Shown in pieces: positions 49,583-59,429 of a stretch of 64,000 nt of DNA. Under the pieces are notes generated by a model that ran no database searches, was not told the origin of the DNA, and worked only from the letters and a program-made list of their open reading frames with translations. Position numbers and translations under genes: made by a program. Each line of letters opens with the position of its first letter. Within the stretch, counting starts at the first letter, position 1. Source of the DNA: Tridacna crocea (lineage: Eukaryota; Mollusca; Bivalvia; Cardiida; Cardiidae); NCBI GenBank assembly GCA_943736015.1, contig OX031073.1:23215210-23279209 (forward strand), in the 5' to 3' direction.

Positions 49583-49646
49583 ATGTTTGATTCCTAACCC
49601 TGTGAGTCTGATGGGACTGCTTGGTCAGTGAAACAGTATATTTAAG

Positions 49647-49815
49647 AAATAATCTTCTTTCTATCGTGGTATATAGTTCAATAAACCACAGTTGTGAGTT
49701 ATGAGGCATAATAAATAATCCACAAGGGCGAAAGCACGAGTGGATTATTCATTGTGCCTCATAACTCACAACGTGGTTTATTGAAAGATAAACCACGATT
49801 GAAAGAAAATTATTT
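49647..49815. mobile_element. palindromic MITE (CGTGGTTTAT), copy 1
   Basis: AAATAATCTTCTTTCTATCG at the left mirrors the right end CGATTGAAAGAAAATTATTT. Inner arms TTGTGAGTTATGAGGCA and TGCCTCATAACTCACAA pair perfectly. Nearly the whole element folds back. Confidence 0.85.
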
Positions 49816-49910
49816 CGATTCTAACATGGCCAATTCTCAGTGACAGGAAGACAAGTTCAAACTTAGAGTAAAAACGCGGATGAAGATAATGTTCCATTGA
49901 ATCACCCAAT

Positions 49911-50133
49911 CATTGAATGACATCACTCCACTCGATATAGGATGACGTCACTCTTACATGGATTGTCGCAGATTTTACCACGTTTTCCTTGCACTGTGTT
50001 TATAGAGCCAAAGTCGCATGTCATGTAAGAGTACTAATTCTTACATGACCTATGAATTTGGCTCAACAAAACACAGTGCAACAAAAGTGTATTGAAATCT
50101 ATGTCATTCTATCTAGAGTGAGGTCATTCTGTA
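49911..50133. mobile_element. palindromic TIR element (GAATGACATCACTC)
   Basis: GAATGACATCACTCC mirrors GAGTGAGGTCATTC. Inner CCTTGCACTGTGTTT and AACACAGTGCAACA, then TCATGTAAGA and TCTTACATGA, continue the foldback. Contains TGACGTCA, a CRE-like palindrome, at about 49943. Confidence 0.7.
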
Positions 50134-50155
50134 ATAGATTGACACCATTCTTTAT

Positions 50156-50387
50156 TTAAGTCATTACCAAACAACAAAATCTTGGGTTTGTCCAAATTGA
50201 AAGCATTTGCAGATGACAAAATGAAAGTGACTGAAAATTTGAAATTTATTTTGTGAAGGGCAGAAATCATTGTGGGAAAATGAGAAAATGCTGGTTACCA
50301 GCATTTTCTCATTTTAAAACAATGTTTTCTAAAGGCTTAATTCTTTCTCAGGATCTCAAAAGTAGGGATTGTGTGGTAATGGGTTAA
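50156..50387 (-). mobile_element. Hp1 MITE
   Basis: TTAAGTCATTACCAAACAAC to GTAATGGGTTAA. Matched variant AATGAGAAAATG and CATTTTCTCATT. Confidence 0.9.
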
Positions 50388-50462
50388 AGTAAGTATGTAT
50401 GCCATTCAACAGAACATTTGCATCTGCATTTTTACTCCAAATATGAACTTGTTTTCCTTTAA

Positions 50463-50691
50463 TTAACTCTTTACCACACAAGAAAATTTTAGACTGGTCC
50501 AAATTGAAAGCATTTGCAGACGACAAAATAAAGGTGACTAAAAAATAGAAAGTTGTTCTGGGAAGGGTAGAAAACACTGTGGAAAAAGGAGAAAATGCTG
50601 GTTACCAGCATTTTCTCCTTTTCCCACAGTGTTTTCAAGAGGCTTCTTTCTCAGGGGACTCAAAAGTAGGGATTGTGTGGTAATGGGTTAA
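50463..50691 (-). mobile_element. Hp1 MITE
   Basis: TTAACTCTTTACCACACAAG to GTAATGGGTTAA. Matched ACTGTGG and CCACAGT. Right TTAA shared with Hp2. Confidence 0.93.
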
Positions 50692-50906
50692 CCCTTTACC
50701 CCATAAGGCATTTCTATGGTATTTCTAATTGACCCTAAATAACAGCAAGGATAGAGCCATTTCTTATGTGTATGTGACACCTTTTGATAGTGTAGAAAAC
50801 ATTGTGGCAAAAGGTGAAATTGCTCGTCACGAGCAATTTCACCTTTTGCCGCAATGTTTTCCAAAGGCTCCTACAAGCAATGCGTATCTGTGGAGTAAGG
50901 GGTTAA
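50688..50906 (-). mobile_element. Hp2 MITE sharing TTAA
   Basis: TTAACCCTTTACCCCATAAG to GGAGTAAGGGGTTAA. Palindrome with one mismatch (TTTTGCCGCAAT). The short arm lacks about 13 bases after AAGCAATGCG. Confidence 0.93.
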
Positions 50907-50927
50907 GAGTTGGTCATGTTAGAATGG

Positions 50928-51075
50928 AAATAATCTTTTTTTTTTGCTGTGGTTTATCGTTCAATAAACCACATAGTTATGAGGTGCAGTGAATGAACCA
51001 TTCATGCCATAGCACTCATAACTCACAAGTGTGGTTTATAGAACAATAAACCACAATAGAAAGACAGCTATTTTT
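50928..51075. mobile_element. palindromic MITE (CGTGGTTTAT), copy 2
   Basis: GTGGTTTATCGTTCAATAAA and TTTATAGAACAATAAACCAC mirror each other. Core ATAGTTATGAGGTGCAGTGA and CATAGCACTCATAACTCAC. Confidence 0.8.
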
Positions 51076-51087
51076 TGTGGGGTCCTA

Positions 51088-51258
51088 CATGGCTCAGTGG
51101 TTGAGTGTGGTACTTGCAGCCTGGACGCCCATTATTATAGCCTTGCTGGGAGCAAGGTTTTTCTTGGCAGTGTCCTTTGGCAAGACAGTTCAGAACCCCA
51201 GCCTTGCACTTGTGAAACCCAGGACAAATATAAATGGTTATATCAGCTGTCACCATAA
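51088..51258 (+). mobile_element. possible diverged SINE
   Basis: ACATGGCTCAGTGGTTGAGT resembles an A box. No clear B box follows. CACTTGTGAAACCCAGG may be a relic. Weak. Confidence 0.3.
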
Positions 51259-51274
51259 TATGGCTAAAAAGTAT

Positions 51275-51501
51275 TTAATTCTTTACCAAACAAAAAAATT
51301 TTAGGTTTGTCCAAATAGAAAACATTTCCAGACAGCAAAATAAAAGAGACTGAAAATTTGAAATTTGTTTTATGAATGCCAAAAAACCGTGGAAAAAGGA
51401 GAAAATGCTGATTACCAGCATTTTCTTCTTTTCCTACAATATTTTCAAATGGCTTCTGTGTCGGGGTCGTTAAAAATCAGGACTGTGTGGTAAAGAGTTA
51501 A
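51275..51501 (-). mobile_element. Hp1 MITE
   Basis: TTAATTCTTTACCAAACAAA to GGTAAAGAGTTAA. Stem shortened on the left (AAACCGTGGAAAAAGG), centre CTGATTACCAG. Confidence 0.88.
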
Positions 51502-51665
51502 AGGGGCATAAATCACAATCAAGTTTATTCCAGTCCCACTTATTTATATGATTCTTAATTTGTTTATTAGTTGTAGGCTGGGAGTATGCTGGGCTTTATC
51601 AGAGGACATTCTTATGAGAATCAATGTCCTTTAAGAAATGATGTTCTTCTATAGATATTCTTCTC

Positions 51666-51980
51666 ATAGAGATGCTATGAAATTTGGAAATTAAAGTGTA
51701 TATTAGAGAGGCTATGAAATAGGCTTAACTAGACTGTGTTGGAGAGACTGTGAAATGTGGTAATCAAACTGTATTGTAGGGAGGCTGTGAAATGATATGG
51801 CAATCACAAAGTATTTAAGAGAGGTATGAAATATTGTAGTCTCACAGTATTTAAGAGAGGCCACAAAATATGCGAATCACTGTAATTTAGAGGGGCTATG
51901 AAACAAGGTAATCACACAGTATTTTGGTAAGGCTATGAAATTCGGCAATCGCACTGTATCTTAGAGAAGCTATGAAGTTT
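51666..51980 (+). repeat. about 42-bp minisatellite, seven or eight units
   Basis: Unit like GAGAGGCTATGAAAT then GGCAATCACACTGTATTTTA, with GCTATGAAAT or GCTGTGAAAT recurring. Units differ at several positions. No frame is kept open. Confidence 0.75.
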
Positions 51981-52386
51981 GGTTGAAGGGAGGTTGAATG
52001 GACAAAATTATGTGAGAACCGAGAAGGGATTTCGTTATCACCAAGGCCATCAAAGGACCCAAAAAAAGACTCATTCTTAAACTTTACCAATTGAGGAGTG
52101 TTTCAACTTTGTTATCTGATCAAACTTTAACAATACAAGGTGATACCTGTCTGCTGTAGCATAAAAATGGTTTGCATGATGGTCTTTGTGAGTCCCAGCA
52201 ATGCAAACTGTCAATTATCTCCCATAATGAAAGGAGACTTTTGTGGGTGAGAAAAATAGTGTGAAGATTTATGGGCGCAGCCCCTTGTTGCCTCATTACA
52301 GAGCCCCGAATGTCAATTTGGGCAGGTATACTTGTACACCCATCAACCCACTGGCTGCTTTATGCTAGTCAAGGATCTTTTGTAAA
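51981..52386. other. no recognised feature
   Basis: Nothing supported. Confidence 0.4.
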
Positions 52387-52447
52387 CATTGCAGATTAAA
52401 ATCAGACTGCATATAACATGCAGTCTGATATTAGGTCTACACTGTCC
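52387..52447. repeat. GATCAGACTGCA palindromic repeat
   Basis: GCAGATTAAAATCAGACTGC and CATGCAGTCTGATATTAGGT, then CTACACTGTCC. Confidence 0.7.
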
Positions 52448-52563
52448 AATTAGGGGAATTTTTCTCCAGAAAAAAAATGATCTAGCAATAAATAAGTTTT
52501 AACTAACTGTTGAACTTAAATTTAACCTATTGATTTTAGCAGCTTCAGGGTTAACTCATTACT

Positions 52564-52789
52564 TAACCCTTTACCAAACGACAAAATTTTAGACTAGTCC
52601 AAATTGAGAGCATTTGCAGACGACAAAATAAATGTGACTGAAAATCTGAAACTGTTTTAGAAAGGGAAGAAAACATTGTGGGAAAAGGAGAAAATGCTGG
52701 TTACCAGCATTTTCTCCTTTTCCCACAATGTTTTCAGAAGCTTTTTTAACAGAGTCATTTAAAGTTGTGATTGTGTGGTAAAGGGTTAA
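52564..52789 (-). mobile_element. Hp1 MITE
   Basis: TTAACCCTTTACCAAACGAC to GGTAAAGGGTTAA. Palindrome perfect apart from the outermost bases. Confidence 0.94.
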
Positions 52790-52836
52790 CAAAGTAATTT
52801 TCTGTTGGTTCATTTTGTAAAAGATTTCAAGACTGC

Positions 52837-54140
52837 AGCAGTGTTCCCGATCACGCAAAATCGTGCGTGAAACACGTATAAATGAATTAAAACACGTACA
52901 AAATTACAAACCTGTACGTGAAATCACGCACAAAAAATACAGAAGAAGATCGAACATAAAAATGAAAAAAAGAAAGTGTTTGCATAGAACGGCTCACGTA
53001 AAAGCGATTTTCTGACAAAGTAAATCTAACATCAGAAAAATTTTGGATTTCCAGCTTTCTATTTTTAGAACATTTACATGGTCGGCGTACTCGGTCTTTA
53101 TCATCGCGACCTATAATATGCCATTATCTCCCGCTAGATGGCATTCTTTTTGCAGACTGGGACTCGTTTGTTTCCAGAAAGAATCCTTAATTCAGCTCTC
53201 CTTTGTTTGACGCAGTCTATGAAAGAGCGTTTTGTTGACGTCAACGTCTTTCGTCTGTGAACCTACATTGGGATTAGCTCAGAAATGTACTTTCGGGTTT
53301 CGGAATTCAGGTTCCGTAAGCAAGCAAGTCACACGAGTTGTAGAAATATTCATCATAGAGAAAACAGAATTCATATCAGTGTTCAAACTCACGCAAATTA
53401 TTGTGTCAATCACTGTACAGAATTGAAATTCACATAACAAAGTTTGGTTACACGCGAGACCTCACGGCAAAATGTAACCAAAAACAAAAGCCATTATCCG
53501 CTGATCTTGTGCAAAATGACAGGTTTTGAAGTGACTTGCTATCCTTATTATCAACCATAAGCCAGATCATGCAGAAACACCTATCCATAACTAAATGGAC
53601 ATGAAAAATAAATCGGTCAAAAAAACGCAGAAACCCATGACACAACAAAATGCTCCTGTTTAATTGTCTGATCAGAGTCACTTCATACCTTCTTTTCAGC
53701 TTGTAATGGATTTAAGTTACAAATTTCCACAAATATCTTGATGTAACATACTTTTTGTTTTTGCTGCAAATCATCAATATGGATTACTTTACCTTCAGTT
53801 GAGAACCATGATTATTGTCATACCTTCAAATATGAAATCTAAACTGAAATAAAAAAGGCTAACGGGATGTGAAAATATGAGCATAAAGACCACTACAGTC
53901 TAGTTAAAACTTTGCAATTCTTTAACTTTCAGTTATGCATACATTTCAAATTGTACATAGACAGAGTAGATCTGTAATATGATTGTTCTGCATCTGAACA
54001 AGAATGAGGCAGTAAGTATCTAGAGTTGTGGGCATACAAGTTTTTTCTGAATTTGTACCCCCATTTTTTTTCTTATACCCCCATTTTTCAGTTGTAGGGG
54101 GTACAAAACCCCCAAATAAAATTTCCAGTGGGAACACTGA
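52837..54140. mobile_element. possible hAT relic with CAGTGTTCCC ends
   Basis: CAGTGTTCCC at 52837 and GGGAACACTG near 54131-54140 are a perfect 10-bp inverted pair of the kind seen in hAT elements. The left subterminal part has ATCACGCAAAATCGTGCGTG; the right has GGGGGTACAAAACCCCC. I see no clear 8-bp duplication. Frames inside (for example 77 codons on the minus strand at 53448-53681) match no transposase I recognise. Confidence 0.45.
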
Positions 54141-54348
54141 GCAGATTTTGTTGTCTTTGAAAGGGTCAAAGACATCATGAGAAAAGGAGACATTGCTTGT
54201 TACTACAATAATTTCATTCATCCTCTTATATGGGTTGTAAAAAATCATAAATAATGTTAATTACAATGTTAATTAACCCTTTTAGCACCTTCCTTTTCCA
54301 CTAATGGGAAGTAAATGTTCTGTGCAGTCTCATATTCACCAACAATTT

Positions 54349-54876
54349 TTAAAGCTGACATTTCAGATTTTGGGACGAAAATTTTACAAAACTGAATAAA
54401 AGTCATCATTTTACTCCCAAAGCCTTTTAACTTTCATTCATAAAACCCCAGTGGTTGAAAATCATGGGACAACAAGAGAAATTAGAGATTTACTATATCC
54501 CACAGGTCTACACAAACAGGAAACATGGTGTATTTTTACATGAGCAACTCGCTCATTTACATACCGGAAATAAACAGACGAAGCCTCAAACGTAGCGTCC
54601 AAAGGAGTTATTATGGAAAATAATTGCATGTTTGTTAAGTTATGGTTTTTAAGCGTCAATAGTCTTGTGCCAGCCACAAGTCATTCCCACAATGCTTTTT
54701 TGATTTTTGGTGCGAAATCTAAAAAATACCTTATGAGGGTACAAAGCCTTTTAGGGGAACACAGTCAAATTTTTTTTTGTTTGTAATTTTTTTTTTTCAC
54801 ATAAATTTCAGTGATATATATATGTATATATTTTTTAAATTGGTGAGATGTGAACAATCTAAATACCCACCTTTAA
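54349..54876 (+). mobile_element. AAAGGTGG TTAA-bounded repeat, copy 3
   Basis: TTAAAGCTGACATTTCAGAT to ATACCCACCTTTAA. Uninterrupted at AGCCTTTTAACTTTCATTC. A T-rich run and TATATATATGTATATATTTT near 54815 are additions. Confidence 0.78.
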
Positions 54877-54885
54877 AAATGTTCT

Positions 54886-55020
54886 TAGCCTAAATTTCTC
54901 AAGAATTTCCTAAATTTGAAAGTAACACAACTTGTGATTAGCTAAACCATTTGGTTTGGGCAATCAGAGAAAATTTTGGGAAATAAGACATACAGTGTTC
55001 TTAATAATAGAAAATGAATA
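54886..55020. mobile_element. palindromic MITE (ATTCACCAACCATTC), copy 2
   Basis: AATTTCTCAAGAATTTCCTA, AAAGTAACACAACTTGTGAT and TGGGCAATCAGAGAAAATTT follow the order of copy 1 at 9806. The right arm is partly deleted. Confidence 0.6.
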
Positions 55021-55252
55021 TGGAGCCCAATGATTGACTTGATCTATACAGGCTTCCATTGTCACCAAAGGTAGTTTGGTGACCTCGACTGTGTTTGATC
55101 AGTAAATTACAGGGATGATACATTGATCTGTGAAAGATGAATAAAGAAGTATTGAAGTAAGCTGTAGTTTGACCTTGTAACTTGTTCATTCCACTTGAAA
55201 GCTGTGGGAGAAACTATTTCATTATGTGTGCTTGATTGGCATTTACAATGCC

Positions 55253-55485
55253 TTAACTCATTACCAAAAGACAAAATTTTAGACTGGTTCGAATTGAAAG
55301 CATTTGCAGACGACAAAGTAAAGGTGACTGAAACATTGAAATTTGTTCTAGGAAGGGTAGAAAACACTGTCGGAAAAGGAGAAAATGCTGGTTACCAGCA
55401 TTTTCTCCTTTTCCTACAGTGTTTTCAAAAGGCTTCTTTCTCTGAGGGGCGTCAAAAGTAGGGATTGTGTGGTAATGGGTTTTAA
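55253..55485 (-). mobile_element. Hp1 MITE
   Basis: TTAACTCATTACCAAAAGAC to GTAATGGGTTTTAA. Partly matched ACTGTCGG and CCTACAGT. Confidence 0.92.
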
Positions 55486-55612
55486 ACAGTAAGTTAAATC
55501 TTCACCACACTGCTTTCAGTTGTAACAACCATGACATTAGGAGACTTTTGAAAGCATTGTTGGAAAAGGAGAAAATGAAGGTAACCAGCATTTTTTCCTA
55601 TTTCTGTAAATA
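55486..55612 (+). mobile_element. Hp1 left half, degenerate
   Basis: AAATCTTCACCACACTGCTT. Stem TTGTTGGAAAAGGAG, ATGAAGGTAACCAGC. Right arm absent. Confidence 0.65.
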
Positions 55613-55627
55613 GTTGTTCTAGCCTAG

Positions 55628-55956
55628 CCCCTGTAGCATGAAGTCAGTAGCGTGAAGGACTTGAGAACACGGGGTCTGGGGTTCGATCCTAGGATCAGCT
55701 AATTTCTTTCCCAGGATTGATGATATTCATTGTAATAGAATTAATTTCTCTCCGATTGCTGGCCATTGCTTCGACAATGGTTATGTTGGAGTGTTACCAG
55801 TGGCTTGAAAAAGAAAATTTTGTGGAATACTCAGGTAAAAGAATTCAGGAAAGCATGGATAGTTACATTGCTAGGGCAATACAAATGAAATTTGGTTGAA
55901 AATGGCAATAAACACCTTACAATCAATCAATTAATCAATCAATCAATCAATCAATC
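55628..55956 (+). mobile_element. SINE-B with AATC tail
   Basis: B box GGGGTTCGATCCTAGGATC. Body TCAGGAAAGCATGGATAGTT. Tail GGCAATAAACACCTTACAAT then about nine AATC units. Confidence 0.85.
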
Positions 55957-56240
55957 TGCCCGCCCCGGTGACTCAGTGGTGAGCGTATTAGACTCATGAC
56001 CTGGTGGTTGTGAGTTCGATACCCGGTTGAGGCAAACTTTCTTTCCGGCGTTTTTTTGCCTCTCACCTCTGCTGAAGCATGTGGGAAAAGTAGTCAGTGG
56101 CTTTGGAAATAAAGTTGTTTTAGTACTGGTGTTAGAAAGCCAGGAAACACACATGCGACCGCAATGATATGACCTTAGCTATTAAAGTGGTGTTAAACCT
56201 CAGTACAACCAACCAACCAACCAATCAACCAATCAATCAT
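55957..56240 (+). mobile_element. SINE-A, well preserved
   Basis: GGTGACTCAGTGGTGAGCG and GTGAGTTCGATACCCGG form the A and B boxes. Body CTCACCTCTGCTGAAGCATG. Tail GGTGTTAAACCTCAGTACAA then AACC and AATC units. It starts directly after the AATC tail of the previous SINE. Confidence 0.9.
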
Positions 56241-56357
56241 GTTACATGTTGTACCCTTTCATAACCCTCTAGCTCAGAGTTCTTTATAGAAGATTTTGTT
56301 GGGTAAAGGGGTTGGTATATCTATCCATCTATTTTGTTGTTTCTTAACACTAAAAGC

Positions 56358-56552
56358 CAAGGCTTGCTTCTCGGTCTTATACAGAACTTCAGACCAGGGG
56401 TTTGTTGGTTTGAATCCTGAGTTTGGCAGTTTTTTTCTGATGATTCATACTAATCATTCCTCTCTTATCAACTGATCATTATTTCAAAGATAACTGTACA
56501 GGAAAGCAGCCAGTGGCCTTGGAAGATTATTTTGCAAATCATTTGTTAACCT
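56358..56552 (+). mobile_element. SINE-B, 3-prime truncated
   Basis: GTTGGTTTGAATCCTGAGTT (B box), CAACTGATCATTATTTCAAA, AGCAGCCAGTGGCCTTGGAA, then lost. Confidence 0.7.
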
Positions 56553-56561
56553 ATTAATATT

Positions 56562-56790
56562 GTCGTTTACCACACAATACTGCCTTTTAACGACTCTGCC
56601 AGAAAGAAGGCTTTTGAAAACATTGTGGGAAAAGGAGAAAATGCTGGTAACTAGCATTTTCTCCTTTTCCCACAATGTTGTCTACCTTTCACAAAACAAA
56701 TTTCAAATTTTCATTCACTTTTATTTTGTCATCTGCAAATGCTTCTGATTTAAACAAGCATAAGATATTATTGTTTAGTAATGTCAGCTA
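56562..56790 (+). mobile_element. Hp1 MITE
   Basis: TCGTTTACCACACAATACTG. Near-perfect stem, centre CTGGTAACTAG. Right end TTTAGTAATGTCAGCTAA. Confidence 0.85.
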
Positions 56791-57159
56791 AAGAAACTGT
56801 GGAAAAGCATGGGTCTCCCGATCAACGTACATTAACTAATCTTAAAATTATTTTCATTCTCTTGTACCACGATGATATTCATGTATTTAAAATAATGTTG
56901 AGCATAATTATATGAACATTCATTCTTGACATAAAATTCTTTAAGCATTCCATGCCCACTTTCTTGCACAAAAAAGAGTAAATTAAAAATAAAAGGTTAA
57001 TGCCTTGTTTATGTCTGGTATTGTATACCCTGGTTCCAATAGAAATTAAATAAATAGGTAACATTGCAATATGCTGGGATTAAGTTGTACAAATATTATA
57101 TAAAGGATGACAATGGAATAAGTGGGGATTTAAGCATTAAGCTTCCATTTTTGATCATC
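56791..57159. other. no recognised feature
   Basis: AT-rich sequence, nothing supported. Confidence 0.4.
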
Positions 57160-57305
57160 TTAACCCTTTACTCCACAGATACTCATTTCTACGCATTGCT
57201 TTTAGGAGCCTTTGGAAAACATTGTGGCAAAAGGTGAAATTGCTCGTAATGAGCAATTTTTACCTTTTGTCACAATGTTTTCTATGCTATCAAAAAGTGT
57301 TATTA
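57160..57305 (+). mobile_element. Hp2 MITE, right-truncated
   Basis: TTAACCCTTTACTCCACAGA. Matched centre change CTCGTAATGAG. The long arm stops after CTATCAAAAAGTGTTAT. Confidence 0.9.
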
Positions 57306-57430
57306 AGTCGCACGTTTGTCAAAACGTTCGACTTTTTGCGATGAGCTCGAGGAGCTCAGGGTGGGTTGGGGGGGTGTCTATAGTGGGTTGAAGAATCATG
57401 AAAAAAATTGGATCAAAAACGTCGTATATA
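57305..57430 (+). repeat. GAGCTCAAGGAGCTC repeat, copy 2
   Basis: GTTTGTCAAAACGTTCGACT, GATGAGCTCGAGGAGCTC, TATAGTGGGTTGAAGAATCA. Its junction with the truncated Hp2 suggests it inserted there. Confidence 0.65.
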
Positions 57431-58386
57431 CTTCATAAACGAGGTGCAGTTACTCTGCTTTAAACCCAATCGCTGTAGAACTACTTTTTCTTTGGTATGT
57501 CTGGAATTTGTTCTTTATGATGGGACTGGACCCGGTAACTCATATAACTCATATACCTACGCTAGAAAAAGGAGAACGTGACTCAAATTTTAAATTAAAA
57601 AAAAAATGCGGTTATTTTGTATATCATGTGAAAATTTAACATCTATCTTTGTTTAGATGGGTAAAGAAAACACAATTCAGCTTAGATATCCCCATCAGTG
57701 CTTAATGTGAGTTTAAAAGGGATCGCGGATTAATATGGCTTATCGAGAGCACTTTACTGTAAATATTCATGTATTATCGAGACCGGTAGAGCTTCGCTTA
57801 TAAAGGTGGAATTTCGGACTCGAGTGATGTCATTTGAAATCAACTCTTTTAAACCATGCAAACCATGAATTCAGGGTTAAATATCGTAAAACTCGCTCTA
57901 AATTTGAAAATTTGTTTCGTTCCGCAGCTTTGACCTAGTTTGTAACGTACGTCTCGGATGAAACACCCCAAACCACTCGAATACCCCAAAACACCCAAAA
58001 ACTATTCCATTACACATCAAAAAACTTCTGTAACATATAAAACTGCATGCGAAACGCTTACATACACGATTTTATGGAAATCAGACGTGAACTTTTGCTA
58101 TCAATTCTAGTATTTTAGGTCTTTGATCAGCTTAAGTTTGAAGTACAAAATTGTACTTTGATTAAGAAAATGCAAATGGCGGACGGGATAGAAAACAAAC
58201 GCATGTAACGATTAACACCAGTAAAGTTAAAATGTTGATTACTGCATTTGTTCGGACCCCAAAAGAGTGGCGACAAGGATATTGCATCCCCTCCGTATAC
58301 AGTAAATATAACATGAAATATGGAACGCAAGGTAAAATACAGCAATTACGACCGTACATTGACAGTTGCACTGTTGAGGGGTTTAC
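57431..58386. other. relatively unique stretch
   Basis: No Hp copy or SINE recognised. CAAATGGCGGACGGG at 58173-58187 resembles a YY1-type initiator word and opens a frame of only ten codons (58176-58208). A 97-codon frame at 58232-58522 shows no recognised domain and runs into a minisatellite. Confidence 0.4.
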
Positions 58387-58515
58387 AGTCAAAACGTACT
58401 CAAACCAAAACGTACCCAAGTCAAAACGTACCCGAATGGAGTCAAAACTTAACCAAATGAAGTCTAAACCTACCCAAGTGGAGTCAAAACGTACCCAATG
58501 TGTAGTCAAAATGAA
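58387..58515 (+). repeat. about 20-bp minisatellite (GTCAAAACGTACCCAA)
   Basis: Six or so units such as GTCAAAACGTACCCGAATGG and GTCAAAACGTACCCAATG with variable spacing. Decayed units read GTCAAAACTTAACC and GTCTAAACCTACCC. Confidence 0.8.
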
Positions 58516-58875
58516 CACATGATTTTTACAGTATTTCTAACTTCAATTTGTGTAAAAATTAATAGAAATTAAGTATTGGTCATCATGACAATTTATATAA
58601 CTCTTGCTTTATTTTGAATTTGCCTTACATGATTAAAACCAATGATGAAACTTATTTAACAATAAACATAGCGAAGTCAATCAAATGCTTAGTGATAAAA
58701 TCACTTTTTTCTTTCTATTTTTTTTTTAAGGAAGATAAAGTTACTATTAATGAAAAAAAAAAAAGCATATTGAATACTTCAAAAATATTTATCCATCATT
58801 ATAAAAATATGTTTTATATATGAAAAAAAAAACATAAGCATCAGCACATTTAAAGAAATGATATAACAGAAAAAT
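58516..58875. other. AT-rich, no feature
   Basis: Several A runs. Nothing supported. Confidence 0.4.
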
Positions 58876-59135
58876 GTGATACATTAATTACATTGTTTGG
58901 AAAGCAAAGATACAATTTCAACACTCAAAAAGAGTGTAACAAATTTAATGTGGTGATTAACCCATTACCACACAATCCCTAGTTTCGACTACCCTGAGAA
59001 AGAATTTGATACAATAATTACATTGTTTGGATAGCAAAGATACAATTTCAAAACTCAAAAAGAGTGTAACAAATTTAATGTGGTGATTAACCCATTACCA
59101 CACAATCCCTAGTTTCGACTACCCTGAGAAAGAAG
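58876..59135 (+). repeat. 130-bp tandem duplication including Hp1 arm A
   Basis: GTTTGGAAAGCAAAGATACA ... TAACCCATTACCACACAATC ... CCTGAGAAAGAA recurs 130 bp later with few changes. The duplication spans the left flank and start of an Hp1 copy. Confidence 0.9.
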
Positions 59136-59306
59136 CCTTTAGAACACATTGTGGGAAAGGGAAAAAAATGCATTTTCTCCTTTTCCCACAATTTTTTCTA
59201 ACCTTCACAAAACAAATTTCAAATTTTCTGTCACTTTTATTTTGTCGTCTGCAAATGCTTTCAATTTGGACAAGCCTAAAATTGGGCTGGTCTGGTAATG
59301 AGTTAA
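59087..59306 (+). mobile_element. Hp1 MITE lacking the palindrome centre
   Basis: TTAACCCATTACCACACAAT. GGGAAAAAAATGCATTTTCT replaces the centre, so about 20 bp around CTGGTAACCAG are gone. Right end TCTGGTAATGAGTTAA. Confidence 0.88.
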
Positions 59307-59429
59307 ACTAATATTCACAATGGTCTTTAACCTGTTGTAGATTGCATAGTTATTAATTACTTTGCAAATATTTTTTTATAATTTGAGAGTCAGTTTGGTT
59401 GAGATGAAAAACCTTCGGACTGTTTTTTC

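Noticed and set aside
53448..53681. 77-residue minus-strand frame inside the CAGTGTTCCC-ended segment as a transposase piece
   Set aside because: No hAT dimerisation or zinc-finger motif could be seen. Too short to assign.
58232..58522. 96-residue frame near ATGGCGGAC as a gene
   Set aside because: Its second half is the minisatellite, and both strands are open over the same stretch.
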